Assembly: GCF_051014445.1 (NCBI RefSeq)
Contig: NW_027488365.1
Coordinates: forward strand, 40,124,001-40,188,000
Origin: Colletes latitarsis
Taxonomy: Eukaryota > Arthropoda > Insecta > Hymenoptera > Colletidae
Direction of reading: 5' to 3'
Length of the DNA: 64,000 nt
In this document: positions 32,850 to 46,100 of the stretch, one piece after another
Layout: each line of letters opens with the position of its first letter
Position numbering within the stretch: position 1 is the first letter of the stretch
Made by a program: the position numbers and the translations under genes
Notes under the pieces: model-generated
What the model saw: only the letters and a program-made list of their open reading frames with translations
What the model was told of the DNA's origin: nothing
The model's database searches: none

Positions 32850-34617
32850 CCTAGTTTCCTGATTGTACTGCCTGCTAACTATCATGCTGGTTCCTTACTA
32901 GCCTGTTGCTTGCTTTCCAGCTTACTACTTGCTTGCCAGATTCCTGCTTTCTTCCTAACTTACTGCCCTCTTGCCAGGCGAATGCTTCCTTACTTGCTTA
33001 GAGCTTCATTACTAGCTTACTGCTTGCTTACTTGCTTACTGCTTACTCACTAGCATACTGCCTGCTCTCTTACTAGCTCACTGCTCGCTTACTAACATAC
33101 TGCCTGCTTACTAGCTTTCTGCTTTCTTACTAGCTAACAGCATTCTTACTAGCTTACAGCTTGCTTACTAGCTCACTGCTTGCTTACGAGATTACTGCTT
33201 GCTCACTAGCTTGCTGCTTGCTATCTAGCTTACTGCTTGCTTGCGAGCATACTGCTTGCTTAATAGCAAACTGCTTTCTAACTAGCCTGCAGCTTGCTTT
33301 CAAGCTTAGTGCTTGCTTAATAGCTTGCTACTTGCTTACATGCTAATTGCTTCCATTCCAGCTTACTGCTCGCTTACTAACATACTGCCTGCTTACTAGC
33401 TTTCTGCTTTCTTACTAGCTAACAGCCAATATACTAGCCAATTATCTGACTGCTTGCGTACTAGCTTACTGCTTGATTACAAGCTAATAGCTATCATACC
33501 AGCTTACTGCTAGCTTACTAGCTTACTGGATTCTTACTAACTTACTGCTTGCTTACTAGCATACTGCTACCTTAATAGCTCCATGCTCGCTTACTAGCTC
33601 AATGCTTGCTTACCAGCTTACTGCCTGCTTACCAGCTTACTGCTAGCTTGCTCGCTTACTGCTTTCTTACAAGCTTGCTGCTCGCTTACTAGCTTACTGC
33701 TTGCTTACTAGCTCACAGCTTGCTTAATAGCTTACTGCTTTGTTACAAACTTACAGGTTTCTTACTAGCTCACTGCTTGCTTACTAGCTTACTGGCTGCT
33801 TAATAGCTTACTGCTAGCATAATCGCTTAGTGCTTGCTTGCTAGCTTGCTGCTTGCTTACTGGTTTACTGCTTGCGCAATATGTAACTGCTTTCTTACTA
33901 GCCTGCTGCATGCTTTCTAGCATTCTGCTTGCTGACTGACCTACTGCTTCCAGACTAATTAACTGCTTTCTTACTAGCTTGCTGTTCGCTTACTAGCTGA
34001 CTGCTTGCTTACTAGCTTACAGCTTGCTTAATAGCTTACTGCTTTGTTGCTAACATACTGTTCTGTTACTAGCTCACTGCTTGCTTTCTAGCTTACTGGC
34101 TGCATAACTGCTTACTGCTAGCATAATCGCTTAGTGCTTGCTTACTAGCTTGCTGCTTGCTTTCGAGCTCACTGCTGGCTTACCAGCATACTGTTTTCTT
34201 ATTAGCTAATTGCTTTCTTACGAGCTATCTGCTTGCTTACTAGCTTACTTGTGGCTTACTAGCTTACTGCTTGCATACCAGCTTGTTGCTTGCTTTCTAG
34301 GCTACTGCTTGCTTACTAGCTTACTGCTAGCTTACTCGCTTACTGCTTGCTTACTAGCCTGCTGCTTGCTTTCTAGCTTAGTCCTTCCTGACTAGCGTCC
34401 TGCTTGCTTATTAGCTCACTGCTCGCTTACTAGATCACTTGTTGCATATTAGCTTACTGCTTGCTTAGAAGCTAATTGCTTTCATACCAGCTCACTGCTT
34501 GCTTACTAGCTTACTGGTTGCTTACTAGCTTACTGCTTGCTTACTAGCTAATTGCTTTCTCACTAGCTAACTGCTTTCTTACTAGCCTGCTGCTTGCTTA
34601 CTAGCTTTGTTTAAATA
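32850..34617 (+). repeat. 19-bp satellite array, block 3, plus orientation resumes
   Basis: Degenerate 19-bp units up to the start of LTR-like element E1. No gene. Confidence 0.95.
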
Positions 34618-36496
34618 TCGCGTGAGTCCGAGACGTAGAAACTCGGCGGCGATGCCCTTATCTATATTGAATTCGCGTAATATTAGATGGTTGTGCTGAC
34701 ATGGAAATTTTCCATCGTTCAGATTAGTATACCGCGGCTATTTACGTGTTTTTTCAAGCTAGCTTCACTGAAATTCTCGAGTTTTGGAACAAATTTTAGG
34801 AATGTGTTGCTAGCGCTGAGAAAGAGAGAGAAAAGATATCTATCGGAAAAAATCGATAGACGAAACGCGGCAGCGCCGCGCTGTGGCCACGCGGCGCGTA
34901 GCAGCCCGGGCCCAGCAACGCGAGGCGTACCTACCCGGTTCTGCGCTTGCGCAACGGAGCCGGCCGCAGCCGTCGCTGCTTGCAGATCGTCACGGTTCAT
35001 TCTTGAGCCGTCGGCGATCGAGAGCGGACTCTGTGACGGTCGCGTTTCCATTTACCTACGAGTTCCGAGGAGGATGAGTCGATCTCGCTCCTCGTAATAG
35101 AATAAGTTTGCGGACAAACAATTTATTGGAAAATCTCGTCATAGCGTCTGGAGATTTTCCCCAGAAAAAGGACAATCTGCCTGACGTTGCAGCGATCGCA
35201 AGGCACGCCGAGTGTGAAGCGATCGTAGACGCAGGATTGTGATTGAACGTTGCAGGTCGTCGATGCGACTGCGACGTTGGAGATTCGGTGTGGATCGCTT
35301 TGAGTCTTCTTCCAGTTATCCGGTTAGAGCTACTGGAAGGCTGATACCGACATACTGGTATCACCTAGTGGTAGTTCACCGTTCGTAGAGGTCATACGAA
35401 ACCCACTGGAACCACCCGTCCTGTGTACCACTGAGAGTACACCGACCGGTGGGGTGGAAAGTTTCAACGACCAGATTAGAGCTATACGGCGTAGGGGCAA
35501 CCGGAAGATAGATATTCAGGAAGGATATCACTTCGTGGTGCTCTCCGTGCATCGGGCGTCGGAGAGCCCGCTCCAATATACCGTCGTGAGGGGACAATAA
35601 GTAGAGCCTTAGCGTACGGTGGAGCAAAGGGTTCGAAGAGCCTTCCTTCCATCGCTACACCCACTACCAGCTGTGAGTCGACCACACTGGGCTGTGAACG
35701 TAGGGTGGTTGGAATTGCAGGGGATTGAGTCCTGAACCGGTGAGCCGCAGGCCAGTTCCTCGGAACACAGGAACCTCCGTCGAGGTAGCCACGGCTGGCT
35801 GCAGGGCGTTCCTTTGATGAATGAATCGCCGGCTTGGCAACCACGTGCGCATACCGCAGGTCGCTCCTGAGGAGCAGCTGACGAGGGAGCCGAACCAGGA
35901 CAAGACGTCCTCTTGCGTGGGTGGTGTAGAAACGCCACCCGCACGGGGAGCGTGCTCGCGGGATATAGCCTCTTGGAGCCTTACATCCTCCATTTGGTTT
36001 CCCGTCCGTGGCATTGCAAAGAGAACCAGGTAGAACGGAGAAAAGCTCGTCTACCCGGTTGTGCGCGTCGGTGAGATCGTAGAAAGAGAATCTCATCGAC
36101 CAGAAAGAAAAAAATATACAGTCCACTAGCTATAGCGCTAGATAGCCAGCCAGCTTTCCCCTCCAAGCACACCAGACTGTCACTGGAGCGCGAGAAACAG
36201 CTGACGAGCGCGCGATTGTTGACTTGTCCGCAAATGTATTTATTAGGCGGATTGTTTTGTTTCAGAAAGCCTCCGCAGTAAAAATTGAAATAAGGAGACT
36301 AAAAAAGAGGAGACGAGGTCGCAATAGGAGCCGTCGTCAGTTTTTTCTTTTAGTTTCTAGTTTTGCTTTGTTAAAATGTTATAAATAGTTCATTTATATT
36401 TTTGTAATAAAAACTTTATTGAAAAACTTGTAACATTTTCTCTCCCTGTCTGTTTCCTCATCCGGACCCACGTTAAAGTCCCTTAGTACTTTAACA
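34618..36496 (+). mobile_element. LTR-like element E1 (solo-LTR-like)
   Basis: 1879 bp of complex sequence between satellite blocks. It starts TGTTTAAATATCGCG and ends TACTTTAACA, near-inverted termini of the TG...CA type. It shares its first 16 bases with E2, its 3' end and several internal stretches with E4, and an AGCGCCGCG core (about 253 bp from the start) with E2, E3 and E4. A polyadenylation-like AATAAAAAC is near 36405. No frame longer than about 200 codons has a recognisable domain. Lengths of E1 and E2 agree within 2 bp. It may be a solo LTR; the parent element is unknown. No target duplication is evident. Confidence 0.65.
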
Positions 36497-37277
36497 GTAC
36501 TGCTTGCTTACAAGCTTACAACTTGGTTTCAAGCTTACTGCTCGCTTACTATCTCCCAGCTTGCTTAATAGCTTACTGCTTTCTTACTAGATTACAGATT
36601 GCTTCCTAACTTGCTGCTAGCTTTCTAGCTCTCCGCAAGCTTACTAGCATGCTGCGTTCTTAGTGCCTAACTGAGTTCTGACTAGCCTGCTGCTTGCTTA
36701 CTAGCTTTCTGGTTGCTTACTAGCTTACTACTTGCTTACTAGCCTACTGCTTGCTTACGTGCTTACCGCTTGCGTTCTAGCTTACTGCCTGCTTACTAGC
36801 ATACTGCTTTCTTACTAGCTAATTGCTTTCTTACTAGCTCACTGCTTGCTTGGTAGCTTACTGCTTGCTTACTAGATTGCTACTTGCTTTCTAGCTTGCC
36901 GCTTGCTTACAAGCATACTGCGTTCTTACTGGCTAACTGCTTTCTGGCTAGCCTGCTGCTTGTTTACTAGCTTACTGGTTGCCTACTGACTTACTGCTTG
37001 ATTACTAGCATAATGTATCCTTACTAGCTTCGTCCTCGCTTACTAGTACACAGCTTGCTTGCTAGCATACTGCTATCTTACTAGAAAACTGCTTTCGTAC
37101 TAACTTGCTGCTTGCTTGCTAGCTTAGTTGTTGCTTACTAGCGTAGTGTTTGCTTATTAGCATACTGCTTCCTTACTAGATATGTGCTTTCTCACCAGCA
37201 TACTGCTTACTTACTAGATTTCTGCTTTGCTACTAGCTCAATACTCCATGCTCCAAGCTCCATACTCGCTTTCCAGC
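36497..37277 (+). repeat. 19-bp satellite array, block 4a
   Basis: Plus-oriented 19-bp satellite. From about 37230 it becomes irregular (ATACTCCATGCTCCAAGCTCC) before the foldback element. Confidence 0.92.
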
Positions 37278-37705
37278 AGAGTGCCGCCGCAGCTGACTTT
37301 GACGCCCACAGCACCGTTTAGCCCACCGTCCCGACGTCGTGGCGTTTGAGGCGTCAGTCGGTACGCCGCGTTCGCTCGCTCCTATGCTAGGGGTATAAAG
37401 GTCCCTATTCTGGGGACCAGCCGGGGCTGGCCACTCGCTCGTGCTCGTTCGCCGCTACACTATTTCGCTGGGGTAGGAGGATGTCGGGAGGCGGAGTGGG
37501 AATCGCCGACTAGTGGTGTCGGATGGCAGCGGACACACCTCCACCCTTCCCTCGGCTGAGAGGCCGTGAATCCGGAGGGGCTCTGCGGACGCACTAGTTC
37601 CTACCGGTGGCCGGATGTCCGCGTTTCGTGGCCTCAAACGCCACTACGTCGGGACGGTGGGCTAAACGGTGCTGTCGGCGTCAAAGTCAGCTGCGGACGC
37701 ACTCT
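37278..37705. mobile_element. Foldback / MITE-like element with long TIRs
   Basis: A GC-rich block with inverted ends: 37287-37352 and 37631-37696 are reverse complements over 66 bp with about two mismatches, and pairing extends imperfectly outward to AGAGTGC/GCACTCT. Between them is GGGGTATAAAGG (about 37389-37400) followed by a small GGTCCC...GGGACC inverted repeat. There is no transposase; the element would be non-autonomous. A clear target duplication is not visible. It could also be a promoter-bearing piece of a larger element. Confidence 0.75.
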
Positions 37706-37775
37706 TCTTTGACGCGCTCCGTTGGCGGAATACCAGGTTGACAAAAATGTGAGAATCGATCCGTATCGGTTGCCT
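37706..37775. other. Short non-satellite stretch beside the foldback
   Basis: Complex sequence (TTTGACGCGCTCCGTTGG onward) not resembling the satellite or the other elements. I see no feature in it. Confidence 0.4.
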
Positions 37776-38597
37776 ACACGCTTGCTGCTTGCTTACTAGC
37801 TGGCTACTCGCTTACTAGCGCACTGCTTGCATACTAGTTTGCTGCTTGCTTTCTAGCTTACGGCTTGCTTACTATCATGCTGCTTCCTTACTAGATTCTT
37901 CCCTGCTTACTAGCTCGCTGCTTGCTTACTAGCTTACTGCTAGCATCCACGCTTACTGCATGTTTACAAGGCAGATGCTTGCTTTCTAGCATACTGCTTC
38001 CTTACTAGCTTCCAGATTGCGTTCTAGCTTACTGGTTGCTTACTAGGATACTGCTTGCTTACTAGCATTCTGCTCCCTTACTAGCTCCCTGCTCGCTTAC
38101 TAGATTACCGCTTGCTTACTAGCTTGTTGCTTCCTTACTATCTAACTGCATCCTTACCAGCCAGCTGCTCGCTTAGTAGCATACTTGTTTCTTCCTAGCT
38201 AACTGCTTGCTTTCTAGCATCCTACTTCCTTTCTAGCTTCCTGCTCGCTAACTAGCTCACTGCATGCTTAATAGCTCACTGCACGCTTACTAGCTTCCTG
38301 CTTTCTTACTGGCATGCTGCTTCCTTACTAGCTTCCTGCGCGCTTGCTGGCTCACTACTTGCTTACTACCTTACTGCTAGCTTACACGACTACTGCTTGC
38401 TTACTGGCATACTGCTCTCGTACAAGCTAACTGCTTTCTTACAAGCATACTGCTTGCTCACTAGCATACTGCTTCCTTACTAGCTTCCCGCTCGCTTACT
38501 AGCTCACTGCTTGCTTACTAGCATACTGCTTTCCTACTAGCTAACTGCTTTCTTACTAGCCTGCTGCTAGCTTAATAGCTTACTTGTAGCTTACTAG
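37776..38597 (+). repeat. 19-bp satellite array, block 4b
   Basis: Plus-oriented satellite ending in CTAG (38594-38597), the left target duplication of gypsy-2. Confidence 0.95.
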
Positions 38598-39760
38598 TGT
38601 AGGAAATGAAATTAAAATAGAATAAAAGATGTTAAGTTTATTTGAACATGAAATAAAATAAAGGTTGTAAAAAATATAACTCGCCGGAAGCTGGGCTTGG
38701 AATAACTCGTCCCAAGCTCCGACTGGAAGACGGCAAGTCCACCCAGGGTATACACGCCACGAAGGCCCCTATAGGTGGGAGCAAGACCGTTCGAAAATCA
38801 AGGGAGGATCGAGTTTTAATCTCGATGCCTCTCGCACGACCGCTGTTTGCAGCAATACGTGGAAAATTCGGGAACTCGATGATATCAACGAGTTTCCCGC
38901 AGTCTTTTAACCGGGTCGTACTCACGACCGAATCGATTAACTAGCTGATTCGACGAACGGAATTACACGTAGGTTACTGGTATGAATTTGCTTACGCAAT
39001 CTAACCAGTAAAGCTACGGCTATACGTCGCTTGTCCGCTTAACAAAAGTTCGAATAACTCGAACTATTCGAATCTGCGATAGAATCAGCCGATGTGTCAC
39101 AAAATGTTTCCTCAACGAAAGCTCGAATAACTCGAAGCGATTCGGAGATTTTGGGAATTCTGCGGAGCGTGATCGTTTACCGATGTGCTCAAGGCAGGAT
39201 CCTGATTAAGAGTGACGGACGAGCACGAGCTGCCAAAAGTTACGCGTGAGAGGGGGAATCCTCCGACACGCGGCGCTGTCGCCGTATCTTTCGTCCGTCT
39301 TTTTCTAACTTATAAACGTACCTTTTCTCTGTACTCGTACGTTGAACTAATTGTTCGAACTCGTACGTTACTTGGTCGATCGCGTGACTTTCAGAAAAAA
39401 CCCGAAAATTATGGTTTTTCTAGTCTATATTGTGTCGCGTAACGGACGCCGCGACCGAGAGTCCTCTGGTCGGTTACGTACCTCGAAATCAACACTGTTT
39501 AACGAATTTTATGTTATGTTCAAATACCTCGAATTAATGCGATATTTAAACACTACGTCTTAACTCGCTCGTGTGGACTCTTCGACGGTTCGCTCGACTC
39601 TGCCCTTTTTTGTGCGTCTTCTAAACAAATGACGCCACCCGCAACATTGACGGCATCGGCATCGATACCATTGCATAAACAATCATTCGGCTCCAAGCAA
39701 TCGTCGCTTACTCATACCACTCATGATTCACACATACCATACACACACACACACACCACA
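38598..39760 (-). repeat. gypsy-2 3' LTR (long form)
   Basis: 1163 bp, TGTAGGAAATGAAATT...ACACCACA. It matches the right LTR at both ends but contains about 860 bp (about 38683-39547) absent there. It also carries an (AC)n run at about 39740-39755. Confidence 0.88.
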
Positions 39761-39789
39761 TTCGGCCATCCTGCAGAGATATCTGCCCT

Positions 39790-41483
39790 CAGATATCAGA
39801 TGTATTCTCACTATCCGTCAATGCATCTTCTAAGTCCTCAATCCACGATTTCAAGTATTCTGCAGTTGTCGATGTTTGTCGTGGCCCCTCGTGCTCACCT
39901 ACTTTCTCTACCAAATACCGATCAATGCGCAGTACACGGGTAATTTAATACGGGCCTAAATATTTATGCGCAAACTTTAAACCTGGTCCTGATTGTGTCC
40001 TTTTGATAGCGACCAAATCTCCTTCGTGATAGTGATGAGCCTCTTTACGATTCCGGTTAAAACTACGCCGTTTCTTCTGTTGGATTTTCAAAATGTTGTT
40101 TTTTACTTGCCGTCTCAATTCGTCTCGATTTTCTTGAAATAGTTCGTTCCACTCGTTGCTTATTATTTCTCGGACCTCGGGATTGTTCTTCAACCTCATA
40201 TCAGTCCCGAATAGAATCTTAAAAGGTGTATTGCCGATACTGCGGTGAGGAGTTGCATTCAGGTAGTTTTGGCATACGTCTAGGTATCTGTGCCACTCAT
40301 TAGGTTTTGGTGCGGCCAACTTAGTTAACACAGGAATGATTGTCCTGTTCACCCTTTCTACCTGGCCATTCGCTTTTGATACCCCCGTTGTAATAAGGCC
40401 AGCTTCAATATTTTCTTCTCTGCAGTACTCCTGAAACTCTGCCGAAGTAAATGCAGTTCCACGGTCCGAAATAATCTTTCGGGGATTGCCAAAAATTGTC
40501 GCTTGTTTTTTCAAGTGGTTGACGACCTCTCCAGTACCGGTAGATTTTGTAGCATAATGCCACACAAATTTAGAAAATCCATCTATCACTACGAATATGT
40601 GTTTGTAATTCTTCCGAGTTGACGGAAGCGGTCCTAAGTGATCAATGTGGTATACATCTAACGGAACGTCTCCTTTGTCGATAAGGTATAATAGTCCGTC
40701 TCGTTTTCCAGATTTTCGTTCAGCTAAAATACACGCAATGCAATTCTGAATCACTTTTTCCACATTAGATCTTAGACCTTTGAACCAATAATCTTTTCTA
40801 ACAAGGGTCTCGGTTTTACCACTAGAGAAGTGTCCGTTCTCATGCAACTGTCTTATTATTTGACCCTGCATAGCACGCGGCACTACTATGCGAACATCGT
40901 CGTCAATTACCTTAAACAAAAGTCCGTTTCTTATTACGTAGTCGCCATCATTATTTTGTACACTATTCATAGAATCCATTATTTCCGATAACTCTTTGTC
41001 CGCACATTGCGCTTTTCGCAATCTCACGAGCATACTCGTCTCACACTCACTGATAAGCATACACACCGGAATAGGCTTCCGACTTAGCGCATCGACATGT
41101 CGCATATTGCTTCCTGAGCGATGTTCAATAGTATAATTGAACTCCTCTAACAATAATGCCCACCTTGCAACTCGAACACATAAGTCTCTTTTTTTCATAG
41201 TGAGAGTAAACGCACGACAATCGGTTATTATTCTAAACGGTATTCCTAAAAGATAAACTCTAAACTTATGTAACGCTTTAACTATAGCTAATATCTCTAA
41301 TTCATAACTAATGTATCGCGATTCTGCCTCTGATGTTTTCCAGCTCGCATAATATGTTGGATGGTAACGTTGATTGACATCGTCTCTCTGTAACAGGATG
41401 GCACCGAGTCCGACGCTCGTCGCATCCGTATGGAGTTCTGTTTCCGCATCTACGCGGTATAATTTTAAAACCGGCTCACTGCT
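39790..41483 (-). pseudogene. gypsy-2 Pol: RNase H end and integrase
   Basis: RNase H part: ELHTDATSVGLGAILLQRDD, YISYELEILAIV, IITDCRAF, then EHRSGSNMRHVDALSRKP. Integrase: HENGHFSSGKTETLVRKDYW with CIACILAERKSGK, then VYHIDHLGPLPST (Asp), IISDRGTAFTS (Asp), KANGQVERVNRTIIPVL (Glu) and a C-terminal segment ending KYLGPY. An in-frame TAA at 39945-39947 truncates the protein, after which homologous-looking codons continue (VEKVGEHEGP) toward 39790. An in-frame TAG at 41484-41486 separates it from RT. Confidence 0.88.
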
Positions 41484-42778
41484 CTATGCAATTTTCAATT
41501 GTTTAAACGCTAGCATATGTTTTTCATTTAGTTCGAAATTTACGTCTTTTTTCAACAAGTTCGTCAAGGGTTGGGCTATTGTTGAATATTGTGGAATAAA
41601 TTTGCGAAAATACCCGGTTAATCCTAAGAAGCTCTGTACGTCTCTAACATTTTTTACTAATGGAAAATTCATAACAGCTAATGTCTTACGCTTCGACGGA
41701 CGTACGTGACCATCCTCAATTATGTGACCTAGATATTCTATGCTACGTTAAAGAAAACGACATTTCTTCCAATTCACTCGCAATCCATAATCACTTGCAA
41801 TACACAATATCTCACGCAATCTTGATACGGCTTCATTTTCGTCATTCGCAGGAATAATTAAATCATCTATATATGTCAAAACAACACTTGTCTGAATCGG
41901 GTTACGAAATATATTATTGATATATTTTTGAAAGATAGCTGGAGAGTTGCAGAGACCAAATGGGGTTCTTAAAAATTCAAAATGCCCATCAGGTACTATA
42001 AATGCAGTGAATTTACAACTATTTTCCTCAATCGGGACGTGAAAAAAACCATCTTTTAAATCGAGAGTACTAAATATCGTCGCGCCCTGTAAACGATCCA
42101 GCTGATCTTCTATCAACGGAAGCGGATAGCGATCTTTACATACTTTCTTATTAAGTAATCTATAATCTATATACAAACGCATTCCATTATCTTTCTTTTT
42201 TACCAGTACAATCGGACTGGCATATTCCGATGTACTTTCTCGCACTATTCCTTGTTGCATCCATTCATCTATCTGTTTATTAACTATTTCTCTTTGCACT
42301 GGCGCTAATCTACGTGGAGGTTGATATATAGGTATATCATCTTTCAATACAATGTTCATTTTAATGTTAGACTTTTTAATAGTTTTAGGCTCATAATTAC
42401 TTATTATATCTTCTATTTCTTGTTTAACGGTATCATTTTTAATATGCTGCAAATCTATTAAAGAATTAGTTACATTGTTCTCGGACTCATCGAAAGTATC
42501 TATGCAAAATATTTCTGGTACATCATAAGAATTCGTTACCCTGTTATCGCGTTTTGAAACCTCAACACTCTTACCGTCTAATGTCAATTTAGCCTCTTGC
42601 AACAATTCCGAGCCAATTAAAAAATTATGTCTCAAATATTCATCCGGTACCACGTGAATTAAAAATCGGAAAATATTTATATCGATTTGTACGTTCGCAT
42701 AAAAACTGCCTAAAGTAGTGACCTTACTTAAACCGAATCCTTTACGAGATATTTCTGTACCGTGTAAAGTTGGGCATC
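41484..42778 (-). pseudogene. gypsy-2 Pol: protease C-part and reverse transcriptase
   Basis: Begins within the protease immediately after the nested LINE (CPTLHGTEISRKGFG), continues with NFLIGSELL, and then RT: SPIVLVKKKDNGMRLYIDYRLLNK, STLDLKDGFFHV, FLRTPFGLCNSPAIFQK and the catalytic LTYIDDLIIPA. An in-frame TAA at 41748-41750 interrupts the thumb region, after which KFIPQYSTIAQPLTNLLKK and related sequence continue. No frameshift was found. Confidence 0.9.
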
Positions 42779-42793
42779 CTAACCTAATATATT
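42779..42793. repeat. Target-site duplication of the I-group LINE (left)
   Basis: CTAACCTAATATATT at 42779-42793 recurs at 48044-48058; the last T residues merge with the poly-A tail, so the true length is 13-15 bp. Confidence 0.9.
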
Positions 42794-43142
42794 TTTTTTT
42801 TTTTTTTTATTGAGAACCTCAGATAAGGTTCATATATACAGTGATATGTATGTTTACGTGTACATTATATCCGCAGTTTACATTCGTTTAAAAAATTAAA
42901 AATACATAAACAAGCTGGAATATTTGATTCAGCAACTAGCGATTCAACATTAAGTGGGAGAAACAGTTTCATATTTTGTAGCTTTTTAATTAACTTGACC
43001 CTTAAACTGTCGTAAAGCCTGCATTGCCAAACCATATGATTGATGTCTTCGATTTCATGGTTGCATTTACATGTAGGATCGCTTATTATCTTAATGCGGG
43101 CGAGGGAGGCAGCAAGATTATAATGCCCAGACCTAATACGGT

Positions 43143-46100
43143 TTATTGTAACAATAAATTCTCTTCTGTGTTTCCCCCAATAGTACCAAGGTCTGCTACA
43201 GTCATTGAAATATATTTTAAGTATTTCGTCTCTTTAAAGGAACCCTGATCCGTGATTATACTCAAAGTGTTCTGTCTAGCATTTTCTTTATAAATTTCAA
43301 AAATGTCGGTAAATGGAATTTTTAAAATATCCAAGTTATTCGAAGCTATTTTGGCCAAGTTATCGACTTTCTCATTATCAATAATTCCTATATGCGACGG
43401 CACCCAGATAAATTTAAGAAAACTATTGTTCGTATTGTTGCACATAAAGTCATTGAACTTTTTTTTAATTTCAAGTGTGTACGAATTTGTTTTGATTGAT
43501 ATTTTTGTGATCTGCAAGCTCTGTAGGGCACTAAGAGCGTCAGAACAAATGTATATATTGCGATGTTTGTTACTTAAGGCAATGTGTAGGGCATGGCTCA
43601 GCGCAATACACCTGGCCGTGAACACAGAAGCGAACTTGTTTATACTTATAGTGATTTCAGTATTCATCTCGGGACACCAGCATGCTGCACCGACACAATT
43701 GTTGCCTAAAATTTTGCTTCCATCTGTGTAAATGGATAGTGCATTACTGCTTTTTATGAGTTCCGCTAGTATTTCATTGGGGTGCCCTGAAGTCTTTAGC
43801 TCATGGCCCAGCACAGTATCAACAGAAACCATGGTCATTAATGTTTCGAAACTGCAGGAGTAAATACTGCAGTTATCTTGATTACTAATGTATTTAGTAG
43901 CTTCTAGTACGCATGGGATACACAAATTAAGGATTGACTTGGATCTCGGTTGTCTATTTTTTGTTACTCTATGATAGCTTTTTACAGCTTGATGGGTGTA
44001 GGAATTGTTGTTAGTTAGCGCCTTTGTCAAAAACAAGTTGCATAAAAGTTTTGCACGTTCCTGGATAGAAATTAGTTTAGATTCTGCTAATAGGATATTC
44101 TTTAGAGTGCTTCTACGGTAACCAAGAGCAATTCTAACTGCTGAATTCTGTACTGCTTCGAGTTTTTCTAACAGAACTTTATTTCTGGGGAAGTAAATGA
44201 AGGAGCCATAATCGATAATAGAACGCACATAACTCTTATACAATGTAATCAGTGTATTGGGGCAACATCCCCAACAGGTACCTCTCAAAAATTTAATAAT
44301 GTTGAGAGATTTAAAGCATCTTCCTTGTATCTGATCAACTTGAGGGGTAAAGGAAAGTTTATAGTCGAATAATATACCGAGGAAACAGACGGTTGCGCTG
44401 GATTTTATATTATGGCCTCCGATTGTTATTTTTGAACTTCCGGGCATTATTCTTTTTTGGTTAAAGTGAATATACGTAGTTTTGTTAGAGGTAAGTGTTA
44501 GGCCTAGATAATATAGATTTTCTTCAACAGTTTGAATGGCTTTTTCAAGAACTCTCTTTCCCCTCTTGGTAGAAGCAGTTTTTAAGTAGAGTGCTGTATC
44601 ATCAGCAAATTGTGAAATTACTACATTTTTGGGTAGGTTTGCATTAATGTTTGAGACATAGATCACATATAAAATTGGACTAAGAACACCTCCTTGGGGA
44701 ACACCTTTATGAAGGAGTCTATAATTTTCACCTAGGAAGTCAGTATGCATGTACCTTTCATGTGTAATAAATTTAACGAATCTAAGAATAGTTGATGGGC
44801 AGCCCATATAGGCCAGTTTGGATAACAAGATGTCCACGTTTACGTTATCGAAAGCTCCTTGGACATCGAGGAAGGCCGCGAGGACTTCTTTCCTTTCTGC
44901 AAAAGCTTCTTCCACTTTGACTGCCAAACTAAGCATATTGTCGATACATGATCTTCCTCTCCTAAATCCTTGTTGGTTGCTTGGTATGAGATTGTTGTGT
45001 TCAGTCCACCATTCTAGTCGATTTTGGATGAGAGTTTCGAAGAGTTTGGACACACAGGAAGTAAGCGAGATGGGGCGCAAGCTTTTACCGTCTGCTTTTT
45101 TGATAAGGTGGACAAAGGAATTTTTCCAACTTTTGGGATAATCACTTTGTACAAACATCTGATTGTAAATGTCCAACAATAGTAATTTAAACTTGGTCGG
45201 TAAGTTTTTTAACATTTCATAGTCAACTCCATCCATTCCTGGAGCTGAGTTAACTTTTTTATGCTCCAGTGCAACAATGAATTCCGTGAAGTTGAATTGA
45301 GCCTCAAAAAATTCGTTTTGTTGATGTGGAGGTAGCCAGTTGGGGTCCGTTAAGACCCACGGGGGACTTATTTTATTAATAGCTTCTTCAATTTTACTTT
45401 TATCTTACTTTTACTTCCACCCAATGCTGAGGACTTATTTTGACCCATTTATTTTTAGAGATCCTGCACTTGTTCCACACATAGCTAGGATCTATTTGTA
45501 GATTTATGCTTTCAGCGAATTTTTTAAAAGACTCTCTCTTTTTCTTTTTAAAAACCTTTTTAGCTGTGGCTACGTTTTTTTTGTAAATTATTAGATCTTC
45601 TAGGTTACCCGTATGTTCCCACTTTTTATATGATGCGCGTCGATGTCTTCGAGCTCTGTCACAGTCAGCATCCCACCAGGGAACAGGATTTCTACTATCC
45701 CTTGAATTGTAGTTTCTTCTCCGCGGTGTACTAGATTCTATAGCTTCCGTAATTTTTTCCACAAACATTCTGTATTTTTCATGAGGTGCCAGTTGATTGT
45801 AGTTAGATAGAAGAAATTTAGAATAACAAGCTTCAAGTTTTGTTGTATATATGGACCAGTCAGTACGAACTGACTTTAGCTTAAAGGTCTTTTTGCTGTA
45901 GGTTTCCTTTTTTACAGCTACATTAATCCATATAGGGAAGTGATCAGATCCCCACGTCTCGTCACATACTTTGTGAACTAATTTATCTGAAATATTTATA
46001 GTAGAGAGGATTAAGTCGAGGTTAGATTTTGTGTTATGATATATGTCGACGTGCGTGAACGAGTCATTATTGTGTAGGAATAGATCGTGTGTTTCTATGG

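Noticed and set aside
28624..34617. CRISPR array
   Set aside because: The repeat is continuous 19-bp satellite with no unique spacers, in a eukaryotic transposon context.
39740..39756. AC dinucleotide run as a LINE target or separate repeat
   Set aside because: It is part of the gypsy-2 LTR end, where the other LTR also has an AC-rich end.
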